DNA from: Paragorgia papillata
Taxonomy: Eukaryota > Cnidaria > Anthozoa > Scleralcyonacea > Coralliidae
Assembly (NCBI GenBank): GCA_035771165.1
Contig: JAWNZC010000003.1
Location: forward strand, 1,468,501 to 1,532,500
DNA length: 64,000 nucleotides
Direction: 5' to 3'
Numbering within the stretch: the stretch's first letter is position 1; each line of letters begins with the position of its first letter. Position numbers and translations under genes: made by a program. Positions 44,701 through 54,964 of this stretch are shown piece after piece. The notes beneath the pieces are model-generated. The model made no database searches, was not told the DNA's origin, and saw only the letters and a list, made by a program, of their open reading frames with translations.

Positions 44701-45230
44701 AATCTACATGCAAAAAGTACCCATTGCATTTTGATTAAAATAATTCTGTAAAAGCTAAATAATTACAAGATTAGTATACTTTTATGCACATAATTTTAAG
44801 TTTGATAGATGTCAGCAGCTACTGAAATACAGAACAGTTTACAAAAAATGGAAGTGTTCAGTGGTGTTACAATACATCATAAATTATAAATTATGGCAAA
44901 ATAGATGCACTTGTAAGAATAATTAATTACACAGACTAATATTGGTACAGTACAATTAATTTTTACAGTACATAGTCAATGTTTTCAATTTTCTTCAAGT
45001 TTAATTCAAATCTGATATACAGTTGTGTATTTCACTTTTCAATTTGAGAATCTGTTCACCATTTCCATTACCATGCACATGTTTCCACTGACATTGCATT
45101 GAGATATCAGTAGTATAGGATTTTGTATTTTAACTGTAAAGTTATCAAACAAATACAACACTTAGTTGATCTGATATACAGTTATAGTTATACAGTACTA
45201 GCATTAATATCTTTTTACATTATATGCAAT
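44420..45230. other. Noncoding space between convergent genes
   Basis: 3' flank of the helicase. Holds a (TTG)n microsatellite at about 44668-44700. Nothing coding recognised. Confidence 0.5.
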
Positions 45231-45842
45231 TATTATTTGGAAATATTCAATAGTATTTGTTTTTTTGTTTTTTTCTGTAAAACCCATGCATTGGTCTGTT
45301 ATCGTAATGGGTTAAGAAAAAAGAATTGAAATAGATACTCTATGCTATTATAATTTAGGGCCTGTTTACAAGGAGGCAGGGTCACCCTAACACCTGGGTT
45401 ACCCTAGCTCTCATATATTTCTTGTTTTTTTGTTTGTTGTGTTTACAAGGACACTAGGGTAACCCAGGTGCTGGGTCACCCTATCACACCACTAGGGTTA
45501 CCCTAGTAGCCAGGTTATGTTTTAAATGTGTTTGGTAGTGATAACTCACCCTACCCGGGACAACTTTTTACTAGTTCCAGGCTTCTCACCTTGTTATTAG
45601 TGCTTGGTAAGCATGTCTAATAAAGTTCACCCAGCCAGCAGGGTGACCCTACCTGTGAAATTTTGCTTGTAAACCCAGGTGCTAGGGTAACCCTACCTCC
45701 TTGTAAACAGGCCCTAAATTATAATAGCATAGAGTATCTATTTCAATTCTTTTTTCTTAACCCATTACGATAACAGACCAATGCATGGGTTTTACAGAAA
45801 AAAACAAAAAAACAAATACTATTGAATATTTCCAAATAATAA
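45231..45842. repeat. 612-bp foldback repeat with a GGGCCTGTTTACAAGG core MITE
   Basis: Outer arms 45231-45357 and 45715-45842 are near-perfect inverted copies (for example AACCCATGCATTGGTCTGTT). Inside them, 45358-45714 starts GGGCCTGTTTACAAGGAGG and ends with its inverse, and is filled with short AGGGTGACCCT / AGGGTAACCCT words in both orientations. The structure lies between the two convergent gene ends of the Academ-like element. Confidence 0.8.
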
Positions 45843-46846
45843 CTTTATAGTACGGTAACTACAATTTTAATGTATGCCAATATTACAAAATTAATAGTAA
45901 ATGTGTCATATTGCAGTCTAAGGCTCATCACTTTCTTCAGTATCCAACACAGGAAAATGAATGGACATATTCTTTTGGTGCATGTTTAGCCATTTAACAA
46001 ATTTTTCTTCATCAAAACTCTGTAATGGATTTGAAGAAATACCTAAGAAAGAGGCATGTGACCTGCCTGGAATGTAGCTGAATGGCCTCGACTTCCGTAA
46101 ATCCAAAAGGATTTTGTTTTCATCTGCTTCAGATGACTTGTGAGAGTGACTGGTTGACTTTTGTGTCAAGGAGACTTCTTCTTCAAATATCTCAACTATT
46201 TTCCGTACTCCTCCAGATGCTTTACTCATTCTGTTGATAGATGTTTCTGTTTTGTCTGTACCCATTAAACGAATTAACTCCTTGATGTCCTTATTTCTGT
46301 TCTCTTGCAGCAAGTCGATCTCAATGTTTTTGTTTTTTCCTCCTTTCCAATTAGCCATAGCTGCCCATTTACACTGATGTGCTTCAGCTGGACATAACAA
46401 AACCTGGTTTTGAATAGTGCTAACCAACATCTCAATGGCATAAGCATTATAGCCAGATACAGATGAAAAGTGAAGTAACATCTGTTTTGAATTATTGCTA
46501 AGTGTTCCCCATTCCCAGAGGCTACAGCATCTTTGCAATCCAAAAGGACCATAAATGAATTTAGTAAGTTGGTTGAGTAATTAAATATACCATCTGGAGA
46601 ACCAAGATCACCACTGTTGACAATGTTTCCAAAAACATACTGTTCTTCTTCTGATCATTGGTGATGGCTTGTGGAGAAATGGGATGATTATGCTTTGCAG
46701 ACTGCTTTGTATCATCCATTTTACCAACACTAAGAAAAAGTTGCTCGCAGTCTTCATGTTTGACATCCACTGTCACATTTCTCCTGTTTAATACTTCCCT
46801 CAAGTACCTCAGGGTGCCCTGTTCTCTTCCAGAGTTCTTCTAAAGC

Positions 46847-48091
46847 CTGTTAAAAACTGACTATTAAAAAAAAGAAACAACTTTTAAAATTTGTTAATAA
46901 TATATAATCATTGTGATAAACATTTCTTTTTATTGAGTGACCATCCACATCCACAAAATCTAAAAAGATGGTATAAATCTATAAAAAAAATTTGTAGCCC
47001 CTTTCAAGATTTCGGGTGATCTCTCCAAAAAGACAAATATTGTCAGATGTTACATGTAGATAGCTCAATAACTTTATGATGAATAGCAGGTTTCTGTAAG
47101 GCACAGAATTATAGTTAAGCAGAAGGGCATCCAAGAATCCTATGATATGAAAAAGTGAATGCCCAAAATTTTTGAGAAAAAGGTAAATTATGCCGACTCA
47201 ATGATTTGACAAAATATTACATGAAACGAAATACCTTATTTGTCAGACACTTTTTTAAATATATATATATATATATATTTATTTTTTTTGGGTCATGTAA
47301 ATTATTATTTGAGAAAACCTTTTAATGATTGACATTTTAATCACTTAACATTAGCTCAGTGTCATAACAGTCAGGGGGGTTACTCATATAAGGTATATGG
47401 GTATGTGCTGCCCTATAGGGGGTATGGGTTTCGTGCTCCAGGGTCTGGGATAGGGTATACCAATTGTCTATTTTGGTCTGAGATGCGAGTCCAGTACTAG
47501 GATAATGTATTGATTTTTTTAGTTTAGGTGTGGGATAGGGTCAGGATTTTGAGGTCACAGCAGCACCTCCCTACCCAAAAATTACCGGAGTACCCCCCCT
47601 CCCACCCAGGTAACAGTCCTATAAACAATACAGTAATAAATCTACATGTACCTGTATAATCTGATGTGTGCACTTCAATAAATAGCTTTAACAATAGCAA
47701 TGCCTCCCTCAAGGATTTTGTTTATGCAGATGTAAACTGTTGGACAACAACTTGAACTTTTTTTTTAGTTTTGACTGGATATAGACACAGTATACTGTAC
47801 TGTATGGTTTAATGCACCTATCAATGTTATGGTAACCTGTGGGAGGGGGAGGCTCATGGGCTGAGGATACCCAGGGGATTTGACTTGAAAATTTAATTTT
47901 TTGTAAAATATCCTACCCTACAAACTCACACTGGTTTGCACTCGTCAGTATTTAACATACCAGTATGTATTCACTCTTCAGATCATTGAATCATTTTTTT
48001 GGTCATTGACCGTTGCATGGCCAAATTGGCCATTAACTTTGAATAAGATTATAAATCGTGTATTTTTCAACATACATATTATTTACTGTAC
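46847..48091. other. Intron of the Academ-like transposase
   Basis: No coding sequence seen. Contains AT microsatellite at 47258-47280 and two short low-complexity C- or G-rich patches (47380-47600). Confidence 0.45.
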
Positions 48092-48915
48092 CTTCAAGAA
48101 ACTTCTCTTACTGTGCCACCCAACAATGCCGTAAGGGTACAGATGGTCAAGGCGCTGTTTCGCTGAATGACAACCAGCACGAAGGTGTCTTGCCCCAGCA
48201 AACCTTACCCTTGTCAATTGATCTCCAAAACAGGGAATCTTCACTCCCTTCAAGGGATCATTACCAGATGTGCTTGGAGGGATATGGGCTCTGGGTTGAT
48301 CTGGTTGGCTAGAAAGATTTACTGGGGGTTGGTCAGTAGCAGGCAGAAGTTCCTGATCTTCACAACCAGCAGCAAAATACATCTGATGTGTCCACTCTTC
48401 AAGTTTATCCAAAACATCCACACAATCAGCGTATTTCTTCTCATCCTTCATCAACACAGGTAGGGTGATAACTTCTGATCTCAAGGATGTCAAATCTGAA
48501 TTATCACATTCTGTGCATACAGATACATAAGATTGGACACTCTTAAACTCTGGAAAGTGTTCACAAAGGATTCTTGCCACAAATGTTCTGTATCGAGTTC
48601 GTACTGATTCCATCTCTTCTTCAGTAACAGACACAATTTCTCGAAACTTACAAGTCTTTAGATCTTTCTGTGGGCCATTATCAGGTAAGTTACCATGCTG
48701 GTAGCAACTGCATGAACACTTTTGTTCTGATGAGACTGCCTCATATCATGCGCTTTCTCCTCCCAATCAATGTTGTCAACAACGAAGACAAACTTCTTTC
48801 CAGCTTTCACCAGTTCCACTGTGTGATCCAAGAAGTGTTTTCCTATTTCATCAAGTACAACATACTTTTTTCGATAACTCAGACAGAAACCATACTTGTT
48901 GAGATGATCAATCAA

Positions 48916-49749
48916 CTACGGTAAACCAAAAAATATTGTATTTATATATTTAATTTTTAAGGCATTAATTTCTGTACTGAATAAAATTGTCTGGCATACT
49001 AGAGTAAAACTCTAAGTGGCCAACTACAGTACCTGCAGGCTATATAAAGGGCATTCAGTCTCAATTATTCACATCAGACCATGGGTTTAATAAGAATTTA
49101 CTTTGGAATTAATATCCATGACATACCCATACATATGTTTGTACATCGTTTTTTTTTTTTTTTTTTTTTGCAAGTTATTTTAAGTTTTTTTATATAGATA
49201 TTTAATTTTAATATACATGTACTTATATCTAAATAGTGTCCCCAATTAGTAGACTTACAAGGTCAGCTGTGACACTGAAATAAAGTTGTCTGTCTGTCTG
49301 TCTGTCTATGAATACCAAATTATTTATTCATCCCGCAGATAAATTAAGGAGACTAACTTGTGAGGCTAGAAGAAAATGCATTATATCTCAATAGGAGACT
49401 ACAGGCAATGCATGTTAATTGGACTGTAATTTAATTATAATATATTGATGTTTCAAAAATTCACTAATAAAATTATTAATCCAACATGGTCCAATTGTGA
49501 AACAAATTAGGGGTATACTACTCCTTTTTATTGGGGTGTATAACTATAATTTTATATAATAAACAGAAAAATACATGGAATCATGGATGTACTTGTACTT
49601 GGAAGTTGGAAATATTAATTTATTTCTTGTGTTAAACAATATAGTGAATATACTGTATATATCACTTCTTTGCTGTGCTTCCTCCTGAGATATCCTGCAT
49701 ACTCAACACCCCCAATAGCAATCTGCAGTACTGTAAAATTGATACTTAC
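48916..49749. repeat. Transposase intron carrying a LINE/SINE 3' tail
   Basis: A poly-T run at 49148-49170 and the string GACACTGAAATAAAGTTG followed by (TCTG)n at 49290-49310, a common 3' end of CR1/L2-derived retroposons. The rest is featureless. Confidence 0.45.
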
Positions 49750-51089
49750 ATTTGAAGTTGCTTTTCCCTCAGTAAGAAGCATGGTATTTATTCTCTGAAT
49801 TCTGCTTAATTCGTGGCACCTCAAAAACATAATGATGCCATAAACCAAGCACATGGGGGCCAATTTCTTTCCAATTGATTTAATTGAACAGTCAAACAAT
49901 TTTGATAACATTTCTGCAACAGTTGGACATCTGGTTGAGAGCTCTTTCTTAACTTCGGACATCCAATTTTCCTCACACATACCTCCATATGAACTATTTC
50001 TCAAAATCGATGGCTCGTGTCTCCTGGCAATATCGGTTAACTCTCTGTTAGCGCTATTCAATAAGTGGCTGTTTATATGGTGGCAAATTGAAGGCATCTC
50101 AAGTAAAATTCTCGCTACGTCTTCGGGTGATTCTTTTGAAATAGCTTCCTTCAGAATACGCTCTTTGACAGAAAGAGTTTTTTCACCTGTCATCTCTGGA
50201 TTGACCAGGTTATCAGCCTGAAACGAATAAAGTCCAACTAAAAAATTGGGTTTGAAAGAATTGCCCTATCTTACAAAAATCAAAAAGAATGACTGAGCGA
50301 TATGAAATTCAAGTAATAATAATTAGAAAGTAATCACTTTCAAAGTGACTAGGGTGAAATCTAAACTATATTATAGTGCTCGTTCATTTCTTTATCTTCA
50401 GAAAATATATAAACATAACAGAATTTCTGGCATCGTACAAAAAGCTACTCATCACTTCACCTTAGGCTCATGTTTTTTGCGTATATTCAGTGTAAATTTA
50501 CTGTACCTCAACTGAAACTGCACTTGCTGAAGGTATAGCTGAATCAAAGCGTAATCCCATTCTGGCCGAAGACGTTTTCGTACGGAATATGGCTGGTGGT
50601 TTTAGAACGGATGGCGAGACTTCAACACATCGTTTTACTCTGGTCTGGTGGTAGCCCCGTTGCAAAAAGTCTTGTGTTTCTGAAATAATCTTTTTAAATT
50701 GCATAGCGTTGTTAAGCCGTCGTTCACACGGTCGGCATATGAGATGGGGAAGACTGGCATCTTGAGGAAAGGTATTGCCATATATTTCTTCTGCAATCTT
50801 CAGCAGTAAGCGATTCAACAACTTAAAAATATTTTTCCAGTGACTCGCATCACCAACAGCCCGACAAAGACGACAGGACAATGGATCAAAAGCAGAACTA
50901 AACGTTTTATATACTTTCTTGGGTGTTTCTTTTGAAGCCATCCCACCAGTAACCTTTGACACCAAAGCACATGTTCTGGATGTATATTGTATAATTAATA
51001 TGCATTTACTATTATGACTGCACTTTGTCACATCACTCAGTCACCCCACCCCAACGTAATTTTTTTGTTATCTCCCAGATTCTGGGAGA

Positions 51090-51157
51090 CACGTGACCAG
51101 CCGATGCCAGGGTCTTTTCCACCGCGGCGGGTTGAAAAGACCCTGGGTACGAGGTTG
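51090..51157 (-). repeat. Right TIR of the Academ-like element
   Basis: Inverted counterpart of 42739-42806 with differences in the hairpin loop and one base near the inner edge. Just inside it, 51071-51089 is a perfect small hairpin TCTCCCAGATTCTGGGAGA. Confidence 0.85.
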
Positions 51158-51545
51158 GGTAGAGCGTCGGACTAGTAGAGTTTTCTCTACTTGTCCGGTA
51201 TGGTTCGTCACTCGGAGTAACACCTAATATCATTATTCTCCACCCGAGTTCATTGTCCCATAATAATTGCTCTATATATATATAGAGAGAGAGAGAGAGT
51301 CGCCTGATGATCCCGTTTAGGGTGAAACCTCTGGTAGCGAAGACTTTAAGGTAACTATATTCCATGCTTTGTATATATATATATATATTTAACAAAATAA
51401 TGTTTATAAAAAATAATAATAATATAACAAATATATAAATATATAATATATATAAATGTTTTAACAAAATAATGCTACCACTGGCGTTGAGAGTGCTCAA
51501 TACAGACGTAGAGCTTTAATATATTAGACTTTAAACCATTAGTTT
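51158..51545 (+). repeat. Right half of tRNA-like target plus Penelope-type repeat debris
   Basis: Starts with the duplicated GGTAGAGCG and continues TCGGACTAGTAG...GGTATGGTTCGTCACTCGG, a degenerate tRNA B-box half. Then comes a TA/GA microsatellite, a hammerhead motif (51299-51344) and a segment ending GAGAGTGCTCAATACAGACG, related to the repeat found around the Penelope-like copies at 58265 and 60546. Confidence 0.55.
51299..51344 (+). ncRNA. Hammerhead ribozyme motif
   Basis: Stem I GTCGC/GCGA(AG)AC, core CTGATGA (51304-51310), stem II CCC/GGG, GAAA (51324-51327), a short stem III and a TA cleavage context (GGTA). Same motif at 58080-58125. Short stem III is typical of hammerheads carried by Penelope-like elements. 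Confidence 0.6.
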
Positions 51546-51599
51546 AAATAATTCGTTCTTCGTCATGCCTATGAGTTTAAAACAATATTTAGAAATCAC

Positions 51600-52055
51600 A
51601 AGTTATCCTTCAACAACAGAAAATACTCCTCAAGTTAAATAAAATGTAATTTCTTCATCTTTAAATTTGTAAGATTCGTTTTCGTATGCAATAAAAAACT
51701 GAATTTTTTCCTTTGCATTTTTAAAATTCGATAATAAAAAAAAAAGGTAATTTTCGTTTATCATTATTATTCATACCATAAAATTTTTTTCATTAATAAA
51801 TAATAAAAAACGTTTTGCAAATAAGAAAAATTGGCTAGAAGCTAAATTTTCTAAATCTTTTTTAAATCCTGAAAAAGCAATTTTTCTTGAAAATAATAAA
51901 CGAAAATTTCCTTTTATTCCTTTACATTCAATAAAATTTAAATTCCATAATACATTTTTATTGTTATACGATGCTGGTTTTAAAGAAGGATATGTAAGTT
52001 CATAATTTTCAATACATAAAACACTACCTCTCTCTTTTAATTTTACTTTAAGCAT
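51600..52055 (-). pseudogene. Unknown Polinton protein near the penton gene
   Basis: ATG at 52055, in tandem with the penton-like gene upstream (7 bases apart). Reads MLKVKLKERGSVLCIENYEL and continues to a stop at 51771. A coding-like segment follows in another frame (KIQFFIAYENESYKFKDEEI) to about 51640, implying a homopolymer indel near 51735. No family recognised. Confidence 0.4.
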
Positions 52056-52061
52056 TATAAA

Positions 52062-52951
52062 TTATTCCCTCAATACCGACAGTTCCTGAGCCAAATGGTA
52101 TTTTTTCCCCACACTGTCTTTTAATACTATATGTAATGAATTAATTTTCATTTTTTTAAATTTTCTTTTAACTGAGGGAGGTGAATAAACAATTAATTCA
52201 CCATTTCCCTTTCCTTGCTCGCTCCAACGAATCGGTATTGTGGTTAATATTTCTGATGACGTATCACCAACAAAACTTCTTTCTAATTCTTCACAATAAA
52301 CAAATATTTTATCCAAACCATCAGAAATATCGGGTAAATAATCAGCAATAACCGTATAATTTGTACTATCAAGTTTCTTTTGATCCGTATTTTGATTAAA
52401 ATGAATCGTTGTTTCCGAAAAACCCGGCATCGATAAAAAAAATTTATTTTTTTATTTTCTTTATTTATTGAGGCTTTTGATAAGTGAAAAATATCAAGTT
52501 TTTCTCCATCATCAGCGTCAATTGCGTGAGAAAGCACCTGTTTTAACCAATATTCGACGTATACATTCACGGTTATTTTTACTTTTCCATTATTATCGAG
52601 TATAAAAAAAATATCGTATTCACTTACAACGTTATTTATATAATTTATTAATTTTTCTAAACTATAAATTCCTTGTTCAACGATAATTTTATCCAATAAT
52701 ATTTGTAAAGAACAATCTTGATAAACATTACTGGGAACAAGCCATTTAAAATTACGGTATTTTATATCTACTGCAAACCAACATTCATCATCGGCTATCT
52801 TTTTAGTTGTCGAAGGGTAAGAAATAGATGTAACTTCAAAAAATGCTTCCTGATTTAATCCATCGATGGGTTTAAATAATTTCATCTCAAATTCATTCTT
52901 GTAATTAGTTCTTCCTTCTTTTACAGTATTACTTAAAATTTGTAAATTCAT
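52062..52951 (-). pseudogene. Penton-like minor capsid protein of the Polinton
   Basis: Vertex capsomer (single jelly-roll type) of Polinton particles. The frame from 52951 begins MNLQILSNTVKEGRT and has an FEVTSISYPSTTKKI motif, the conserved WEV.L.EI.YP signature of Polinton pentons near the N-terminus. It runs to about 52430. After a frame change in an A-rich run the second half (to 52062) ends KINSLHIVLKDSVGKKYHLA, like the C-terminal beta strands of this family. Total about 290 residues, near the usual size. One frameshift inactivates it. The integrase fragment lies upstream on the same strand. Confidence 0.65.
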
Positions 52952-53049
52952 ATTTTCTGTAATTCTTCCAAGTAAAATATTCCAGTTATTTTTTCGTTAT
53001 TAAAATCTCTTAATTCGTACGTAATTGGGTCGGTAACAAATACTTTATT

Positions 53050-53465
53050 TATTTAAAATTTTTCATCAGTCCAACCACGTAAACTACTTTTTTCAAAAAT
53101 ATTGTTTTTTACTCCCACAATTCGTACAACAGTTCCTTCTTTTAAGACATTCTTTGTGAAAGTAATAGGTGAAATCATTTTCCGTAGCATTATATTTTTT
53201 ATTTTATTATTTTTTTTGTTTCCACGATATATTTCATACGGTGTAAAACCATTCAAACTTGAATGCGGTGATTTATTGTATCTTTCAACAATTATGTGTA
53301 AATAACTATGATAATTAAATTGTCCAGTTAATTTTAAAACACGTCTCACCATTTTTTTTAAAGTTTTAATTACTCTCTCAACATGAGAGGCTTTAATTTC
53401 ATGATTGTAGGTATGAAAAACAGAAAATCCATATTTTTGACTTAATATGACAAGAATGTTTTTGA
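53050..53465 (-). pseudogene. Polinton integrase, C-terminal half
   Basis: Retroviral-type (rve) integrase that inserts the element. The frame is open from about 53465 and includes the region with the catalytic Glu (IKASHVERVIKTLKKM), then LHIIVERYNKSPHSSLNGFT with PYEIY, the YN..H.S....P.E signature that ends the rve core. A basic C-terminal stretch (TVVRIVGVKNNIF) resembles the chromodomain-proximal tail. The two catalytic Asp residues and the zinc finger are lost at the 53465 junction with repeats. Its position at one end of the block is usual for Polintons. Confidence 0.75.
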
Positions 53466-53607
53466 CAAGAGCACTGGTAGGTACTGGCAGGCGAGGTAGC
53501 CTTTAAGCAGTACTCTTGCAATAGCTTCCCAGTCAGATCTATATATCATATACATATCTATCTATATCATCTATATCTATATCATATATATATATATATA
53601 TATCACA

Positions 53608-53648
53608 GCCGCCTGAAGATCGCCCAGCATGAAACTGACAGTAGCGAC
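53608..53648 (+). ncRNA. Hammerhead-like motif (weak stem II)
   Basis: GCCGC-CTGAAGA, GAAA, ACT/AGT stem III with triloop GAC, TA cleavage context, GCGAC closing stem I with one mismatch. Stem II (CGCCCAGC) is poor. Second copy at 57900-57940. Confidence 0.45.
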
Positions 53649-53807
53649 CATCAACATTTGAGGTAAGGCCACTTATAGTATATCATATATATATATATAT
53701 ATATCACGCTATCTGAATGTACTTCACCGATGCTGTCCCACATGCGGTTGTTACCGACGATCGCATGTGTATAAGTAATTGGTGAAATTCATTCAGATTG
53801 TTCCAAG

Positions 53808-53850
53808 CTACACTGATGAGCTGTTGTACAGCGAAACACCGTGTCTGTAG
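53808..53850 (+). ncRNA. Hammerhead ribozyme motif, well formed
   Basis: Stem I CTACA/TGTAG perfect, core CTGATGA (53813-53819), stem II GCTGT-TGT-ACAGC perfect, GAAA, stem III ACA/TGT with triloop CCG, and a canonical GTC cleavage triplet. All invariant core bases are present. Confidence 0.75.
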
Positions 53851-53854
53851 ATTG

Positions 53855-53894
<40 letters not shown>

Positions 53895-53941
53895 GAGTAA
53901 AATTTGTTCTCAAGCTTTATACTCAGAAAAATGTCTGAGTA

Positions 53942-54011
53942 TCCCGGACGGGATTCGAACCCGCGACCTTCTGATTTCTAGACAGACGCTCTACCGACTA
54001 AGCTACAGGGA
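53942..54011 (-). repeat. tRNA-derived SINE head
   Basis: On the minus strand: TAGCTTAGTCGGTAGAGC (A box) and GGGTTCGAATCCC (B box), with partial acceptor pairing TCCC/GGGA. The anticodon arm does not fold cleanly. Related copies at 56561-56629 and 62629-62700, so this is a SINE family and not a lone tRNA gene. Confidence 0.6.
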
Positions 54012-54749
54012 CTCAGACGGTAGTGAGAAGGATAAATCGCGATCTGGTTCGTTTTCATGACATGCGAACTTCATACTCGAAGTCACAAACAATGGTGGTC
54101 GTGGTAGCCATCCAACGATATTTGTGCTATTTGATCACATGACGTCTATTTCGTTTGCATACGCCATATTTCGGTAATCGTATAAAAGCGATATGAAATT
54201 CATTTAATTGAAAAGGTTTGTATCTAATATGTCAGTTGTTTGCTGTACAAGCTGTGTTAGTTGGTAATACTCAGAAAAACTCTGAGCTCTAAGCGTCCTT
54301 TCTTTTTAATTTCTGCACTTTTAATACTGTATCTTCGATTCTTCGTCTCTGGCAATCAACTTCTCTCTTCGAAATTGTGTGAATATGTATCACTCTGAAG
54401 AATAATTAATTCAATTATGTTTAAAGCTTTTTGTGTTTTTTATTGACTGTTTTGAAATTTATTTTCAATTGTATATCTTCAATCCTGACTCTTCCTGACA
54501 AAACTTAGCTAGCTTTCTCTCCAGTGACTGTATAAAATACTTTCGAACATGGAATACTTCTAGTTCCACACCATTGAGCCCTGATTATCTAAAAAACATC
54601 ATATAGAACTTAATATCACCTGTTGAGGACAATATTTATCAATATATAGCTTGTTTATTTTCTAACTCAAATGAAACTAAAGTGTGAGTACAGTACAAAC
54701 TCTATATGAGTAGTCAAGTATAGTACTTAATTCACACAGTGTAAAGTAA
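54012..54749. other. No gene recognised
   Basis: AT-rich, with possible SINE body directly left of the tRNA-like head. Nothing else supportable. Confidence 0.4.
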
Positions 54750-54932
54750 TAGACCACTTTCATAATGACCACTAGTTTAAATATTCTTTAATGTGCATGT
54801 AAATAAGCCTTTGTGGCCTCATTATGAAGCTAAGATTCTTTTGAATTACAAACACACAAACGAGGCCAGAAAGGTGTATTAAAGTGCACATAAAAGAATA
54901 TTCAAATTAGTCACCATTATGAAAGTGGTCTA
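54750..54932. repeat. 183-bp MITE with TAGACCACTTTCATAATG ends
   Basis: Perfect inverted ends (TAGACCACTTTCATAATG and CATTATGAAAGTGGTCTA) with partially palindromic interior. TA at both edges fits a Tc1/mariner-type MITE. Confidence 0.75.
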
Positions 54933-54964
54933 TACAATCATTTTTTTACATGTATATTGATTAA

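Larger units (their letters stand above)
45918..50941 (-). pseudogene. Academ-like transposase (Cys-rich N-terminus, DUF6589-type core)
   Basis: At least four exons. Exon 1 (50507-50941) starts MASKETPKKVYKTF and has CRLCRAVGD...LPHLICRPCERRL, a ZAD-like treble-clef of paired cysteines. Exon 2 (49750-50217) is helical (ERILKEAISKESPEDVARIL). Exon 3 (48092-48915) has YVVLDEIGKHF, VVDNIDWEEKAHDMR, SVHAVATSM, then VTEEEMESVRTRYRTFVARI and GDQLTRVRFAGARHL. Exon 4 (45918-46846) has LNRRNVTVDVKHED, AEAHQCKWAAMANWKGG and IEIDLLQENRNKDIKELI. Frame changes near 48690, 46810 and 46490 show decay. The Asp of VVDNIDW, the Asp of GDQL and the Glu of QENRN are candidates for the DDE triad; that is an inference. 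Confidence 0.7.
42739..51157. mobile_element. Academ-like DNA transposon encoding a helicase (AcademH-like)
   Basis: An 8419-bp element. Its 68-bp TIRs at 42739-42806 and 51090-51157 begin CAACCTCGTACCCAGGGTCT and differ at only a few bases. Each TIR contains an internal hairpin (CCAGGGTCTTTTC paired with GAAAAGACCCTGG). The direct repeats GGTAGAGCG flank it (42730-42738 and 51158-51166), giving a 9-bp target duplication. Inside are two convergent genes: a RecQ-like SF2 helicase (plus) and a Cys-rich/DUF6589-type transposase (minus). The combination of transposase plus SF2 helicase is known from the helicase-bearing Academ lineage; the assignment here is from gene content and memory, without a database search. 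Confidence 0.75.
2422..53460 (-). mobile_element. Decayed Polinton/Maverick (adintovirus-like) element in six or more pieces
   Basis: Pieces assigned to one virus-like element are 2422-3985, 6430-6780, 10934-14903, 20894-22257, 29320-32450 and 51560-53460. Hallmark genes are a packaging ATPase with a Walker A motif, a family B polymerase with YFDTDS, a penton-like minor capsid protein and the C-terminal part of a retroviral-type integrase. Together these define Polinton/Maverick elements. The intervening DNA consists of later insertions. I do not recognise the major capsid protein, protease or terminal inverted repeats. The pieces share very low GC and frequent homopolymers. That all pieces come from one copy is an inference; it is best supported where insertion target duplications rejoin the flanks (hAT at 6780/10934, Kolobok at 14903/20894). 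Confidence 0.6.
53470..53945. repeat. Penelope-type repeat debris with AT microsatellites
   Basis: Alternating (TA)n tracts and short conserved modules. Two modules are hammerhead-like (53608-53648, 53808-53850); the first recurs at 57900-57940. No ORF. Confidence 0.55.

Noticed and set aside
53942..54011. Functional tRNA gene
   Set aside because: A and B boxes are good but the anticodon arm is poor and related copies exist nearby, so a SINE is more likely.
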